Below are positions 35,213-44,723 of a stretch of DNA of 64,000 bases, one piece after another. The translations under genes and the position numbers were made by a program. The notes beneath the pieces are model-generated. The model was not told the origin of the DNA. It saw only the letters and a list, made by a program, of their open reading frames with translations, and ran no database searches. The DNA comes from an uncultured Psychrobacter sp. (GTDB taxonomy: Bacteria; Pseudomonadota; Gammaproteobacteria; Pseudomonadales; Moraxellaceae). How positions within the stretch are numbered: the first letter of the stretch is position 1; each line of letters begins with the position of its first letter. The stretch covers positions 992,001-1,056,000 of the forward strand of contig CANMUI010000001.1 in the NCBI GenBank assembly GCA_947501045.1, written 5' to 3'.

Positions 35213-35494
35213 ATGAGCGTTATAGATATGAATAGTAATGCGGACACTTTAATGAACGTCAACGTTTTATACTTTGCAAGCTTAGCGGATGAAGCCAATT
35301 GTCATGAAGAAAAAGTTAAGATAGCGCCATCAACGTCATTAACCGATTTGTATGCGCAGTTAAGTCAAAAACATCGCTTTAGTCGTCCGCAGTCTGATTT
35401 GCGCGTAGCGGTAAACGATTACTTTGCTAAGTGGACTGATAAGATACAAGACGGCGATAGTGTAGTGTTTATTACGCCAGTGGCTGGTGGCTAA
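35213..35494 (+). CDS. moaD: Molybdopterin synthase sulfur-carrier subunit
   Basis: MoaD is the ubiquitin-like small subunit that delivers sulfur as a C-terminal thiocarboxylate. The 93-residue protein ends in PVAGG, the required Gly-Gly tail, and has VLYFASLADEA typical of the first strand. It has about ten extra residues at the N-terminus. GGAGAATTCT precedes the ATG. moaE begins two bases after its stop. Confidence 0.94.
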   Translation: MSVIDMNSNADTLMNVNVLYFASLADEANCHEEKVKIAPSTSLTDLYAQLSQKHRFSRPQSDLRVAVNDYFAKWTDKIQDGDSVVFITPVAGG

Positions 35495-35496
35495 CT

Positions 35497-35988
35497 ATGA
35501 CAGACAACGTACACAGCCAGTCGATGACTATTAAACGTAGCGTAGATGAAGTTTATGCATTGGTAGAGCGTGATGGTTTTGCGCTATTAGATGTTGCTAT
35601 CGATGAGGATAGGCTCAAAGCGATGCTTGACGATGATGGTTGCGGCGCCTTTGTAAGCTTTGAAGGTAGAGTACGTAATCATAATAACGACAGTCAAGTC
35701 GACAGCTTGACTTATTATGGTTATGAGGATTTGGCGATCAATCAAGGCCGTCTTATTATCGAGGAGGCAAAGCAGCGCTTTGATATTATCGGAGCTGCTG
35801 CTATTCACCGTATCGGGGCACTAGAGATTGGTGATGTGGCGGTTTGGGTTGGGGTGGCCTCAGCGCATCGCTATCCGGCGTTTGATGCTTGCCGCTGGAT
35901 ATTAGATACTATCAAGGCTGATATTCCGGTTTGGAAGCAGGAGTATTACGAAGATAAGTCTTCTAAATGGCTGAGCAATAATGGTTAA
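35497..35988 (+). CDS. moaE: Molybdopterin synthase catalytic subunit
   Basis: MoaE forms the heterotetramer with MoaD that makes molybdopterin from cyclic pyranopterin monophosphate. The 163-residue protein has GAFVSFEGRVRN, LTYYGYEDLA, IHRIGALEIGDVAVWVGVASAHR and the C-terminal IPVWKQEYYEDKS with the catalytic lysine. A ~25-residue N-terminal tail is slightly longer than usual. It is tightly coupled to moaD. Confidence 0.95.
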   Translation: MTDNVHSQSMTIKRSVDEVYALVERDGFALLDVAIDEDRLKAMLDDDGCGAFVSFEGRVRNHNNDSQVDSLTYYGYEDLAINQGRLIIEEAKQRFDIIGAAAIHRIGALEIGDVAVWVGVASAHRYPAFDACRWILDTIKADIPVWKQEYYEDKSSKWLSNNG

Positions 35989-36011
35989 TATAAAGCGGTT
36001 AGTCTATAGCC

Positions 36012-36869
36012 ATGACTAAGATCATCGCTACTAAAAAAACTTTAGCTGTAACAGCAGGTTTGGTATTGGCTCTAACTTCCTGTACCAAAGAGAATACTAC
36101 CAAGGAGGCTACTGATACAGCGTCCGTCGCTAACGATGCTCCAGCGCAAACTCAAACCTTACGTATCGCAGCGGCTGCCAACTTATCAGATGTCCTGCCT
36201 GCTATCGTTGCGGGTTATCAAAAAGATAATAACCTGCCTAATCAAGATATCGAAGTTACCTATGCGTCCTCAGGTAAGTTGTATGCGCAAATAGTCGCAG
36301 GCGCACCTTATGATCTGTTTTTGTCCGCCAATCAAGACTTTCCAGCCAAACTTGCTAGGGATAACAGCGATCAAGGTGAGCAAACTTATGCGCCCTTTAC
36401 CTACGCGCAAGGTCAGCTTGCGCTATACAGCGTTAGCCAATCTATAGATAATAGCAATCAGGGTTCATTAAACGAGTTGTTTAAGACTAACGCTAATACT
36501 ACCATAACAATTGCCAATCCTGAGCTGGCTCCTTATGGTGCATCCGCTAAAGCATATCTCCAATCTCAAAACTTGTATGACTTACTAAACACCCAAAAAC
36601 GCCTGATTCAAGCTGAAAACATCAGCCAAGCTTTCCAATACGCACATACCGGTAGTGTCGATTATGGCTTAGTGGCTCAATCGCAGATTGTCGCTACTAA
36701 TGTCGCCCCTGAGCAATTTATGACCTTGCCTCCTAAATTGTATCCGCCTATTTTACAAGACGGTATCGTAATAAACGCTCTACCAGCAGCGGTAGATTTT
36801 AGTGATTATTTGCGCTCAAGTTCAGGGCAGCAGTATTTTTTGCAAGCGGGCTATTTAGTGGTTAAATAG
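36012..36869 (+). CDS. modA: Molybdate-binding protein of ABC transporter, predicted lipoprotein
   Basis: ModA captures molybdate in the periplasm and hands it to ModB. The 285-residue protein has the family start LRIAAAANLSDVLPAI, VTYASSGKLYAQIVAGAPYDLFLSANQDFP and YGASAKAYL. Its N-terminus ends in LALTSC, a good lipobox, so it is probably tethered to the membrane rather than free, which is less usual in Gram-negative bacteria. It follows moaE by 23 bases. Confidence 0.93.
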   Translation: MTKIIATKKTLAVTAGLVLALTSCTKENTTKEATDTASVANDAPAQTQTLRIAAAANLSDVLPAIVAGYQKDNNLPNQDIEVTYASSGKLYAQIVAGAPYDLFLSANQDFPAKLARDNSDQGEQTYAPFTYAQGQLALYSVSQSIDNSNQGSLNELFKTNANTTITIANPELAPYGASAKAYLQSQNLYDLLNTQKRLIQAENISQAFQYAHTGSVDYGLVAQSQIVATNVAPEQFMTLPPKLYPPILQDGIVINALPAAVDFSDYLRSSSGQQYFLQAGYLVVK

Positions 36870-37003
36870 TTAAAGGTCAAATAATTCGCTTAGCTCAATG
36901 TTTTACTTGGACAAACCCTCAGAGTGATTAAATAATCAAAGTGGCTAAATAAGCAGCTGTCGTATAGACTGCAACCATTATCAATGCAATAAACAGTGAC
37001 CTT

Positions 37004-37702
37004 ATGTTAGCTGAGCCTCTAATATCTGACATGCTCACCCCGTTTTGGGTAAGCCTCAAGCTCGCTGGGGCAACGACGCTGTGTTTATTATTATTTGCGA
37101 CCCCTCTTGCTTATTGGTTGGCTAAACCTAGCCGCCAACCCTTTATTAGTCGTTTAAAAGTTGTCCTGCTTGGCATCATCGCTATGCCTTTGGTACTGCC
37201 GCCTACGGTCATCGGCTTTTATTTACTACTGCTGTTAAGTCCCAACTTTGGTATTGGTCACTGGCTTGCCGAGCATAATATTAGCCCGCTGATATTTACC
37301 TTTGAAGGTTTAGTGATTGGCTCTATCATTTACTCCTTACCGTTTTATGTGCAGCCAGTTTACGCGCAGTTTTTGCGTATTCCAAACAGCGTGATGGAGA
37401 TGGCTCACTTGCTAGAACCTAGCCGTTTGCGGCGTTTTGTGAGAGTGGCGCTACCGCAAGCGCGCGTCGGCATCGTTCTTGGTAGCTTAATTAGTTTCGC
37501 TCATACCATAGGCGAGTTTGGGGTGGTGCTGATGATAGGCGGCAGTATCGCTGGCGAGACTAAGGTTGTCTCCATCGCCATTTATGAGCAGGTAGAAGCA
37601 CTCAATTATGAGGCTGCGCACGCCATGTCAGCCATTCTTATTATTGTAGGTATGGTGATGGTCGCTTTGATTGCCAGTGTGAATAAGCTTAATCAGCGTT
37701 AA
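37004..37702 (+). CDS. modB: Molybdate ABC transporter permease
   Basis: ModB is the membrane subunit of molybdate uptake. The 232-residue protein has about five to six membrane helices. The cytoplasmic EAA-type loop that contacts the ATPase is visible as MEMAHLLEPSRLRRFVRVALPQARVGI. It follows modA by 134 bases and is followed by a terminator. No modC ATPase gene lies in the operon or elsewhere in the window. Confidence 0.93.
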   Translation: MLAEPLISDMLTPFWVSLKLAGATTLCLLLFATPLAYWLAKPSRQPFISRLKVVLLGIIAMPLVLPPTVIGFYLLLLLSPNFGIGHWLAEHNISPLIFTFEGLVIGSIIYSLPFYVQPVYAQFLRIPNSVMEMAHLLEPSRLRRFVRVALPQARVGIVLGSLISFAHTIGEFGVVLMIGGSIAGETKVVSIAIYEQVEALNYEAAHAMSAILIIVGMVMVALIASVNKLNQR

Positions 37703-37734
37703 CCGAAAACAATGTTTATTAAACTTAAAATGTA

Positions 37735-37764
37735 AAAAGTCGACATGGTATGTCGACTTTTTTT
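37735..37764 (+). terminator. Terminator ending the moa-mod gene run
   Basis: AAAAGTCGACA and TGTCGACTTTT pair perfectly around TGGTA and continue into a T tract. Confidence 0.92.
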
Positions 37765-37890
37765 GCGCTGAATAAACGATTTAGATGCGTATATTGAGTA
37801 TATCGATAATATTAAAGCTAAAATTATGGTATGTTTTGAACAAATCTACTTTTCTATCTATTAAATAAATTTTATTAAGGATAGCTATTT

Positions 37891-38982
37891 ATGCGCGCTA
37901 CTAAGGATAGTACTATGCAGGATTTTCATTATAAAGCTTTACCGATCGACGTTTATTTTGGGAAGGGCAAATCGGCTCAAGTACAAGACATCTTATTAGA
38001 ATACGGCTATCGCCAAGTTTTAATATTGACAACGCCCGGTCAGAAAGAGGCTGGGGAAGTACTATCAAAAAAATTAGGAAAGATATCAGTAGGCGTGTAT
38101 CCGCACGCTGTCATGCACGTTCCGGTAGAGGTCGCGGACAAGGCGGTAGAGTTTGCTAAGAATAATGATATAGATTGCTGTTTAGCATTGGGCGGCGGCT
38201 CTACCATTGGTCTTGCTAAAGCTATCGCTTTAAAGACAAATCTGCCAATCGTTGCTATACCAACGACCTATGCTGGTAGTGAGATGACGCCGATTTACGG
38301 TATGACCGAAAACAATCTAAAAACTACCGGCAGGGACGCTCATGTTCTTCCTAAAGTGGTGATTTATGATCCAGAGCTAAATCTAACTCTGCCTGCGCAA
38401 ATATCTGCATGCTCGGGTATGAATGCTATGGCACATGCCGTAGAAGCGCTATACGCTGAGAATAAAAATCCTATTATTAGTCTGATGGCGGTAGAGTCTA
38501 TCAAGTCTTTGAAAGCTGCTCTGCCTGCTATTGCCCAGGACTTAACTAATATCGAAGCACGGCAACAAGCCACTTATGGGGCTTGGCTTGCCGGAGTTTA
38601 TCTTGGCTCAGTCGGTATGGCGATTCATCACAAGATTTGTCATACCTTGGGCGGCAGCTTTAATCTGCCACACGCCCAAGCTCACGCGATTACTCTTGCG
38701 TACTCAGTGCATTATAATCGTCATGCTGATAATGAAGCTATGCAGCGCTTAGCAGAGGTTTTACAAGTTAGTAGCCGTGAAGACGTTGGGTTAGCAATCT
38801 ATCGTCTCAATGAATCTTTAGGTATTAAGCTGGCACTCAAAGATATTGGTTTGCCCAAAGACGGCCCAGCCAAAGTCGCGCGGATCGTTTGTGACAGTCC
38901 TTACTACAATCCACGCGATTATAACTATAAAGAACTAAAAATTTTATTAGATAAAGCTTATGCTGGCTTGCCGCCTGCTTAG
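37891..38982 (+). CDS. Maleylacetate reductase-like iron-type alcohol dehydrogenase
   Basis: The protein probably reduces maleylacetate to 3-oxoadipate with NAD(P)H, a late step in degradation of resorcinol-like or chlorinated aromatics. The 363-residue length and sequence fit this branch of the Fe-ADH superfamily: LALGGGSTIGLAKAIALK (nucleotide site, about residues 105-122), AIPTTYAGSEMTPIYG, SGMNAMAHAVEALY and HKICHTLGGSFNLPHAQAHAITL. An ATG at 37915 has an equally good ribosome binding site (AAGGATAG), so the first eight residues are uncertain. No dioxygenase gene lies beside it in the window. Confidence 0.85.
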   Translation: MRATKDSTMQDFHYKALPIDVYFGKGKSAQVQDILLEYGYRQVLILTTPGQKEAGEVLSKKLGKISVGVYPHAVMHVPVEVADKAVEFAKNNDIDCCLALGGGSTIGLAKAIALKTNLPIVAIPTTYAGSEMTPIYGMTENNLKTTGRDAHVLPKVVIYDPELNLTLPAQISACSGMNAMAHAVEALYAENKNPIISLMAVESIKSLKAALPAIAQDLTNIEARQQATYGAWLAGVYLGSVGMAIHHKICHTLGGSFNLPHAQAHAITLAYSVHYNRHADNEAMQRLAEVLQVSSREDVGLAIYRLNESLGIKLALKDIGLPKDGPAKVARIVCDSPYYNPRDYNYKELKILLDKAYAGLPPA

Positions 38983-39007
38983 AATGACTGTAATTTATAA
39001 TAAAATG

Positions 39008-39373
39008 TTAATCGTTAAAAGGCGTGCCTTGATACATCAAAAATTTGAGATGATCGGAATATTTCTTCCAGATAGACAAGGCTCGGTTTTGCAAGGTAAC
39101 AAGTTGCCCGTCGACGAGTACTTTGGCATAAAAATCACCGATTACTAAGACACAATCTTGCATATCGATGACTTTGGCTATGTCCAAGTCCATCTCTTGA
39201 TAGTCATAATAGCCTGAATTAAGTTTTTCCATATATGAAGACAGATTATCGATTGCGCCACTGCTATGCACATATCGCAGGTCTGGGTCACACATGGCAG
39301 CAAACTGCTCGTACTCTTTGTTGATTAAATGGTTAAAGCGTTGTTTCTCCAGCTTTTTTATTTGATCTTTCAT
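39008..39373 (-). CDS. NTF2-like (DUF4440/SnoaL-type) small protein
   Basis: The 121-residue protein has the cone-fold pattern of the NTF2-like superfamily: two N-terminal helices (IKKLEKQRFNHLINKEYEQFAAM), then LRYVHSSGAIDNLSSYMEKL and C-terminal strands with ALSIWKKYSDHLKFLMYQGTPF. Such proteins can be small isomerases, hydrolases or ligand binders, and the exact job is unknown. It is convergent with the maleylacetate reductase gene (25 bases apart), so it has its own promoter. Confidence 0.75.
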   Translation of the reverse strand: MKDQIKKLEKQRFNHLINKEYEQFAAMCDPDLRYVHSSGAIDNLSSYMEKLNSGYYDYQEMDLDIAKVIDMQDCVLVIGDFYAKVLVDGQLVTLQNRALSIWKKYSDHLKFLMYQGTPFND

Positions 39374-39559
39374 AGGTATTATTTCCCAATAAGTTGACTT
39401 TATTATTGATAGTAAAGTTTGCGCAAGTTAATTAATGTGCTACATAAAAGAGCTTAGTGATTACGATAATTATTTCAATTGTTGAAGGTGTTTTTTTTCA
39501 TAATAAATGATAAATCAATATGTTATAGCAAGCTCTAATCAGTTATAGTTAATCTTTAA

Positions 39560-39598
39560 AAGTATCTTATATAAGTACTTTATATAAGTATCTTAGGT
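39560..39598. repeat. Three degenerate 13-base tandem repeats before the sulfatase-maturase gene
   Basis: AAGTATCTTATAT, AAGTACTTTATAT and AAGTATCTTAGGT follow one another directly, ending 17 bases before the ATG. The rest of the 240-base gap is AT-rich. Confidence 0.8.
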
Positions 39599-39615
39599 TT
39601 TAAAGAGTCTACCTT

Positions 39616-40929
39616 ATGCAGCGCATTCCAACTGTACCTATCAATCCAAACAGCCAAAGAAGCTCAATATACCCTAAACTTAAGCTACCTGACACCGAGC
39701 AGGTGGCTTATCGGTTTCATACCATGCTAAAGCCAAGCGGTTCTGCTTGCAACATCAACTGCGACTATTGCTTTTATCTGCATAAGCAAGATCTGCTCAA
39801 TCAGCCCAAGCATCCGCGTATGCCTGAAGAAACTTTAGAGCAGCATATCAGGCAGTATATTGAGGCGCAGTTTGGTGCTGAAGAAGTAGTGTTTACTTGG
39901 CAAGGCGGCGAGCCGACGCTGATGGGGCTGGATTTTTTTGCTAGAGTCGTTGAGCTGCAACAGCAATATGCACCTGATGATATGGTTATTCTTAACGATA
40001 TCCAGACTAATGGTTTATTACTCGATGACAAGTGGTGTGAGTTTTTAGCTGCATATAACTTTTTGGTGGGCATCTCTATCGATGGCCCTAAGCATTTGCA
40101 TGATCGTTATCGCCGCACCAATAATGATAAACCGACCCATGATTTGGTCATGAAAGCTATTAAACGCTTAAAAGCGCACGATATCCCTTTTAATGCGCTA
40201 TGCGTCATCAATGATGCTAACGCCAAAGAGCCGTTAGCGGTGTATCGGTTTTTACGCGATGAGGTTACGCCGCGTATGATCCAGTTTTTGGCTGGGGTGG
40301 AGCCGCTGGATTTTAAGCAGGTCGCTCCGTTGCACTGGCAACCTGATACATTAAAGCAAATCGATGAGTTAGCAGCGTCTGATGCAAACGAAGCTGATGA
40401 AAATGCAGCTAGTGAAATAGTGACGGCATGGTCAGTAACGCCTGAGGGCTGGGGCAATTTTTTGACCAGCGTTTGGCAGGAATGGATCGCTTTAGATATC
40501 GGAAAAGTTTTTGTAGATCAGTTTGAAAACACCATCTCGCAGGTGTTTAATAAAGGGGCGCAAAAGTGTACCTCTGCTCCCGTTTGTGGTAAGGCGCTAG
40601 CGCTAGAGCACAATGGCGATCTGTATTGCTGTGATCACTTTGTTTATCCGGAATATAAGCTTGGTAACATTCATCATACCCATTAAGGCGATCTGGCTTT
40701 TAGTAAAAAACAAGCTCAATTTGGCTACTTAAAGCAAAGCACCTTACCTAATTACTGCAAAAGCTGTGATTTTTTAGCGCTGTGCTGGGGCGATTGTCCA
40801 AAACATCGCTTTATCAAAACCCCTGATGGCGAGGTGGGACTGAGCTATCTTTGTGCTGGCCTAAAAATATATTACGGTCAAGTCAGCTCCGATGCCGCGC
40901 TTATTAAAACTAAATTGGGGTGGGGCTAG
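39616..40929 (+). pseudogene. Anaerobic sulfatase-maturating enzyme (anSME), interrupted by in-frame stop
   Basis: anSME enzymes are radical-SAM proteins that oxidise a sulfatase Cys or Ser to formylglycine. The radical-SAM ligands Cys45, Cys49 and Cys52 (CNINCDYCF) and TWQGGEPTLMGLDFF are present. Codon 357 is TAA, after GNIHHTH; the same frame then runs another 80 codons (from GDLAFSKKQ) and contains the rest of the SPASM region (CKSCDFLALCWGDC and a later LCAGLK), ending at TAG. The truncated product would lose most ligands of the auxiliary clusters. TTA to TAA is the simplest change. No sulfatase gene is nearby. Confidence 0.8.
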
Positions 40930-40967
40930 GGTCTGTTATTTATTTTTAAACCGTCATTTAATAATTG

Positions 40968-41000
40968 AAGGGCTGCGATAACGATATCATAGCCCTTTTT
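40968..41000 (+). terminator. Terminator after the sulfatase-maturase pseudogene
   Basis: AAGGGCT and AGCCCTT arms, reinforced by GATA/TATC, form a hairpin followed by a T run. The remaining 220 bases to the next gene show no other feature. Confidence 0.8.
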
Positions 41001-41222
41001 GCTATTTTCATATTCACTATTTAATCAACGTCCAAGATAGTCTATAAAAAAACTTTATGAAACTGCATCCTTAGTCAAAAATACTGCACTGCCAGTCATT
41101 TTACTTATCTAAATATTCTTTATAGTTGAATAGCTACTCTTATCTTTACAGCGACAAATGCTGCAAACATAAAAGTCTTTTACAGGACGTAAAAGTTATT
41201 CAACGATCATAAGGAGTGTGAT

Positions 41223-42608
41223 ATGGCAGGTGTAATCCAACCAAAAAACACAGGGCAGGATACGGCGACTACCTCCTCTGACCCTAATCAAGAACTAGTA
41301 CCAATTGATGATCGTGCTACTAGAGGCTCATTAACGATGGCATGGTGGGGCGTTTGTAGTGCCATGTTCTATTTGGTCATTGGTATCGCTATGGCGGAGA
41401 ATTACGGTACCAAAAACGCCATTATCGGTCTGCTGATAAGCTGTGTCGCTTATGGTATTATCAACGGTATCATTACGCGCTACGCCATTCGTACGGGCAT
41501 GTCGGTGGCGCTATTCTCTCGTGTGTTATTCGGACACAAAGGCGCGGCTTTAGCGACGCTGATATTCTTTGCCACCGCTATGTACTACGCCGTATTTGAA
41601 GGCTCTGTCATCGCCGTTACCTTTAGCCAAACTTACCCCTCTATTCCATATTGGATCGCCGCTTTAATCGTGGTGGCTTATAGTGTGCCGATGATTATGG
41701 GCAGCGTGCAAAACTGGCTAGATAAGCTCAATGGCGTGCTATTGCCGTTTTATATCATAGGACTTATCGCAGCGATCGTCATGGCAACCAACGAGTATGG
41801 TTATAGCAATGCCTGGCTTGCTGTAGGGCCTGAACAAACCTCGCCCTTTGGCTGGTGGAATGTCGCTGTCTATTACATGGGCATCTGGGTGCTTATGATG
41901 TATACCTTTGATTATGCGCGTTATGGCAAACAAAAAGACAGTAAATACCTATCATGGTTCAATTTTGGTATTCCCTTTTACTTGGTGGCTTTCTTTTTAA
42001 GCGGCCTTGCTGGGATTTATTTAGTCAGCACTATTCCCTTAGAAGGCGCGCTATCTGAAGTGTCCATTACGCTTGCATTGGTAAAACTGATGGGCGTATT
42101 CGGTCTTATCTTTGTAGTCATCACCCAAACCCGTATCAACACGGCTAATTACCTGTTAGCAACCACCAACTTACAAGCGTTTGTGAAAGATACCATTAAT
42201 ATCCAAATGCCTAAATTCGTTGGCGCGCTATTGATTGGAAGCTTTATTTTTGTTTTGATGCTGCTTGATGTTTTTGCTTACTTACTGCAAGCACTGGCTT
42301 ATCAAGGTGTATTTGTCGTAGCGTGGGTGGCTATTGCTTTAACTCATATCTTGTACCCTAAAAGAGAAGATATTTTTGGCGCAGTTCCAGTCATCAACCC
42401 CGAACGTCTACCAGCTTTTGATAAATCAGGACTAATCGCTTGGATAGGAGCATCACTAGTCGGCATCGTACTCATGAACTTAGGTGGCAACTGGCTTAAT
42501 TGGTATGCCACCTTAACGTTTGCTACAGCTATGGTCTTATACGCGGTATTGATGCCCAAAACTCAGCAGCATATCGTGACAGCATCGTCAGAAGCAATTA
42601 TTAACTAA
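41223..42608 (+). CDS. NCS1-family permease (cytosine/purine/hydantoin-type)
   Basis: The product is an inner-membrane symporter of the nucleobase:cation symporter-1 family. The 461 residues contain about 12 membrane helices after a hydrophilic 35-residue N-terminus. The RATRGSLTMAWWGVCSAMFY entry and the conserved central helices match Transp_cyt_pur proteins. NCS1 members carry cytosine, allantoin, hydantoins or related ring compounds. The immediately downstream hydantoinase/oxoprolinase pair suggests a cyclic amide or hydantoin-like substrate. It has a strong ribosome binding site (AAGGAGTG). Confidence 0.85.
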   Translation: MAGVIQPKNTGQDTATTSSDPNQELVPIDDRATRGSLTMAWWGVCSAMFYLVIGIAMAENYGTKNAIIGLLISCVAYGIINGIITRYAIRTGMSVALFSRVLFGHKGAALATLIFFATAMYYAVFEGSVIAVTFSQTYPSIPYWIAALIVVAYSVPMIMGSVQNWLDKLNGVLLPFYIIGLIAAIVMATNEYGYSNAWLAVGPEQTSPFGWWNVAVYYMGIWVLMMYTFDYARYGKQKDSKYLSWFNFGIPFYLVAFFLSGLAGIYLVSTIPLEGALSEVSITLALVKLMGVFGLIFVVITQTRINTANYLLATTNLQAFVKDTINIQMPKFVGALLIGSFIFVLMLLDVFAYLLQALAYQGVFVVAWVAIALTHILYPKREDIFGAVPVINPERLPAFDKSGLIAWIGASLVGIVLMNLGGNWLNWYATLTFATAMVLYAVLMPKTQQHIVTASSEAIIN

Positions 42609-42804
42609 TATCGAACTAATTATTGTCTTTTTAAGTCTGAATAATTAAATCTCGAAAAGTGCGCTCACAGTCAAAAACTGTACGCGCTAAGTCCATTTAT
42701 TTAATTCAAGCGTTGCTATATTAAAGGTAGCCCAATTTTTAAAGTTTTGGCTCTTAAATAAATTAGTAACGATTATGAGCAACAATGATTACAAGGAGTG
42801 AATC

Positions 42805-44586
42805 ATGAATCAAGACAACCATACTTCAACTACAGCTTCGACTACATCCCTCGATCCTATCACTTTATCTGTTGTGCGCGGCGCATTAGAAACTGCCCAG
42901 CGCGAAATGACCTTGACACTAGAGAAGACAGCGCGCTCCAGTGTGTTTAACCTTGCCCACGACTACAGCAATGCGCTATTTGATCATCTGCCAGAGATGA
43001 TTTTGCAAGGTCAAGATATTCCTATTCATTTAGGTTCACTCATGCCTGCTATGAAAGCGGTCGCCGAATTCTATGGCGATAACATTCACGAAGGCGATAT
43101 TATCTATCATAATGATCCTGTCGTCATGGGTAGTCATATCTTAGATTGCTGTATGTACAAGCCGGTATTTTATAACGGCGAGCTGGTATTTTGGACGGTA
43201 TGTAAAGGTCACGTCACCGATATCGGCGGTCCTGTGCCAGCGGGCTACAATCCAGATGCCAAAGAGATTTATGCCGAAGGCCTACGCATTCCGCCCATCA
43301 AAATATGGGAAAAAGGCGTACGGCGTGATGATGTGATTAACCTTATTCATAGCAATATGCGTTCACGACGTAATCAAGAAGGCGATCTAAACGCCCAGTA
43401 CGGCGCTTGCGCGGTCGGTGAGCGTAATATGATTGCCTTACTGGACAAATACGGCGTAGAAACCGTGCGCGCTGCCATTAATGAGCTAAAAAATATGGCA
43501 GATAGACATATGCGCTCGCTCATCGAATCGCTAAAAGATGGTGATTATCACGGTGAGGCTATCTTAGAGGATTCAGGTCATGGTCTTGGCGATTTGACCA
43601 TCAAAGCGGATATCACCATCAAAGGCAGCGACGTCCATATCAAGATCGACAGCCCGCCGCAAGTGCCTTATTTTATCAACTCCTACGCCGGCAACTCGAT
43701 GTCGGGTGTACTGCTGGGGCTGATGATGTTCGCCCAAGTAGACCCTCCTTATAACGAAGGGCTGTATCGCTGCGTCACCGTCGATTTGGGTGAGCATGGC
43801 ACACTATGTAATGCCAAAGAGCCTGCACCTCATGTGAACTGTACTACCACGCCGATGGAGACGCTGACAGATGCGGTTCGTAAAGCGTTAGAGGACGCCG
43901 CACCTGAGCGCGTAACGGCATCGTGGGGACATTCGTCAGGGGTTAACATCGCTGGTATTGATCCAAAAACGGGTGAACAATATGTGACCATGGTGCTCGC
44001 GTCCATTATCTCAGGGGCAGGGGCGACGCAGCAAATGGATGGCTGGCATGCCTGCGGGCCGCTGTGCTGTTTTGGGGCGTTAAGCTCTGGCGATATTGAA
44101 CTGCTCGAATATCAGTATCCTATCGTCATTCATAAGTATGGCCTTGCCGAAGATAGCGGCGGCGCGGGGCGTTTGCGCGGCGGCTGTGGTACGGTTTGGG
44201 AAGTAGAACCCCTTGATCATACTATGACGGTGGTGGCGTTTGGTGAAGGCCGTCATATTCCAACTATGGGCGCAGGCGGCGCTGAGCAGATCTCGCCCGA
44301 TCTTAAACTTGGCAAATTAGAGGTGTTTCGCGCAGGCGGTACCACTGATCTGCATCTGCACAATACTGTGATTGAGATAAAATCTGGCGAGCGCGCACGC
44401 AATACTAACCCGGGTGGCGGCGGTTTTGGTAGCTCATTTGAGCGCGAACCTGAAGCGGTATTACGTGATGTTATAGAAGGCATCGTGTCTATATCGTCGG
44501 CGGCCAAAGAGTATGGCGTGGTGATCAGTAGCGATCTGCAGCTAGATGTAGCAGCAACTGAAGCACTGCGTAAAGACGTGGCCTAA
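42805..44586 (+). CDS. Hydantoinase B/oxoprolinase family subunit
   Basis: HyuB-type subunits work with HyuA in ATP-dependent opening of hydantoin or 5-oxoproline rings, or in related carboxylases. The 593-residue protein shows the family start DPITLSVVRGALETAQREMTLTL, HLGSLMPAMKAVAEFY, GDIIYHNDPVVMGSHILD, an ISGAGATQQMDGWHACGPLCCFG segment and the Gly-rich C-terminal GGAGRLRGGCGTVW and NPGGGGFG. It has a strong ribosome binding site (AAGGAGTGAATC). HyuA follows 137 bases later in the order B-A, which is common among uncharacterised members. Substrate not predictable. Confidence 0.88.
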   Translation: MNQDNHTSTTASTTSLDPITLSVVRGALETAQREMTLTLEKTARSSVFNLAHDYSNALFDHLPEMILQGQDIPIHLGSLMPAMKAVAEFYGDNIHEGDIIYHNDPVVMGSHILDCCMYKPVFYNGELVFWTVCKGHVTDIGGPVPAGYNPDAKEIYAEGLRIPPIKIWEKGVRRDDVINLIHSNMRSRRNQEGDLNAQYGACAVGERNMIALLDKYGVETVRAAINELKNMADRHMRSLIESLKDGDYHGEAILEDSGHGLGDLTIKADITIKGSDVHIKIDSPPQVPYFINSYAGNSMSGVLLGLMMFAQVDPPYNEGLYRCVTVDLGEHGTLCNAKEPAPHVNCTTTPMETLTDAVRKALEDAAPERVTASWGHSSGVNIAGIDPKTGEQYVTMVLASIISGAGATQQMDGWHACGPLCCFGALSSGDIELLEYQYPIVIHKYGLAEDSGGAGRLRGGCGTVWEVEPLDHTMTVVAFGEGRHIPTMGAGGAEQISPDLKLGKLEVFRAGGTTDLHLHNTVIEIKSGERARNTNPGGGGFGSSFEREPEAVLRDVIEGIVSISSAAKEYGVVISSDLQLDVAATEALRKDVA

Positions 44587-44723
44587 TAAGTACAGGGATG
44601 TACTTATTTTGCTCAAGATGCTGGTACTAGATTACTGGTACTAGCAATTTTGCAGCAATGACACAGCAGATAGTTAGTTAAAAACACTGCAAAACCTAGA
44701 GTATAAAAAGTTAAGGACAACTT

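Noticed and set aside
40684..40686. TAA in the sulfatase maturase as a recoded codon
   Set aside because: Known programmed recoding to selenocysteine or pyrrolysine uses TGA or TAG, and no recoding structure is evident; nonsense mutation or sequencing error is simpler.
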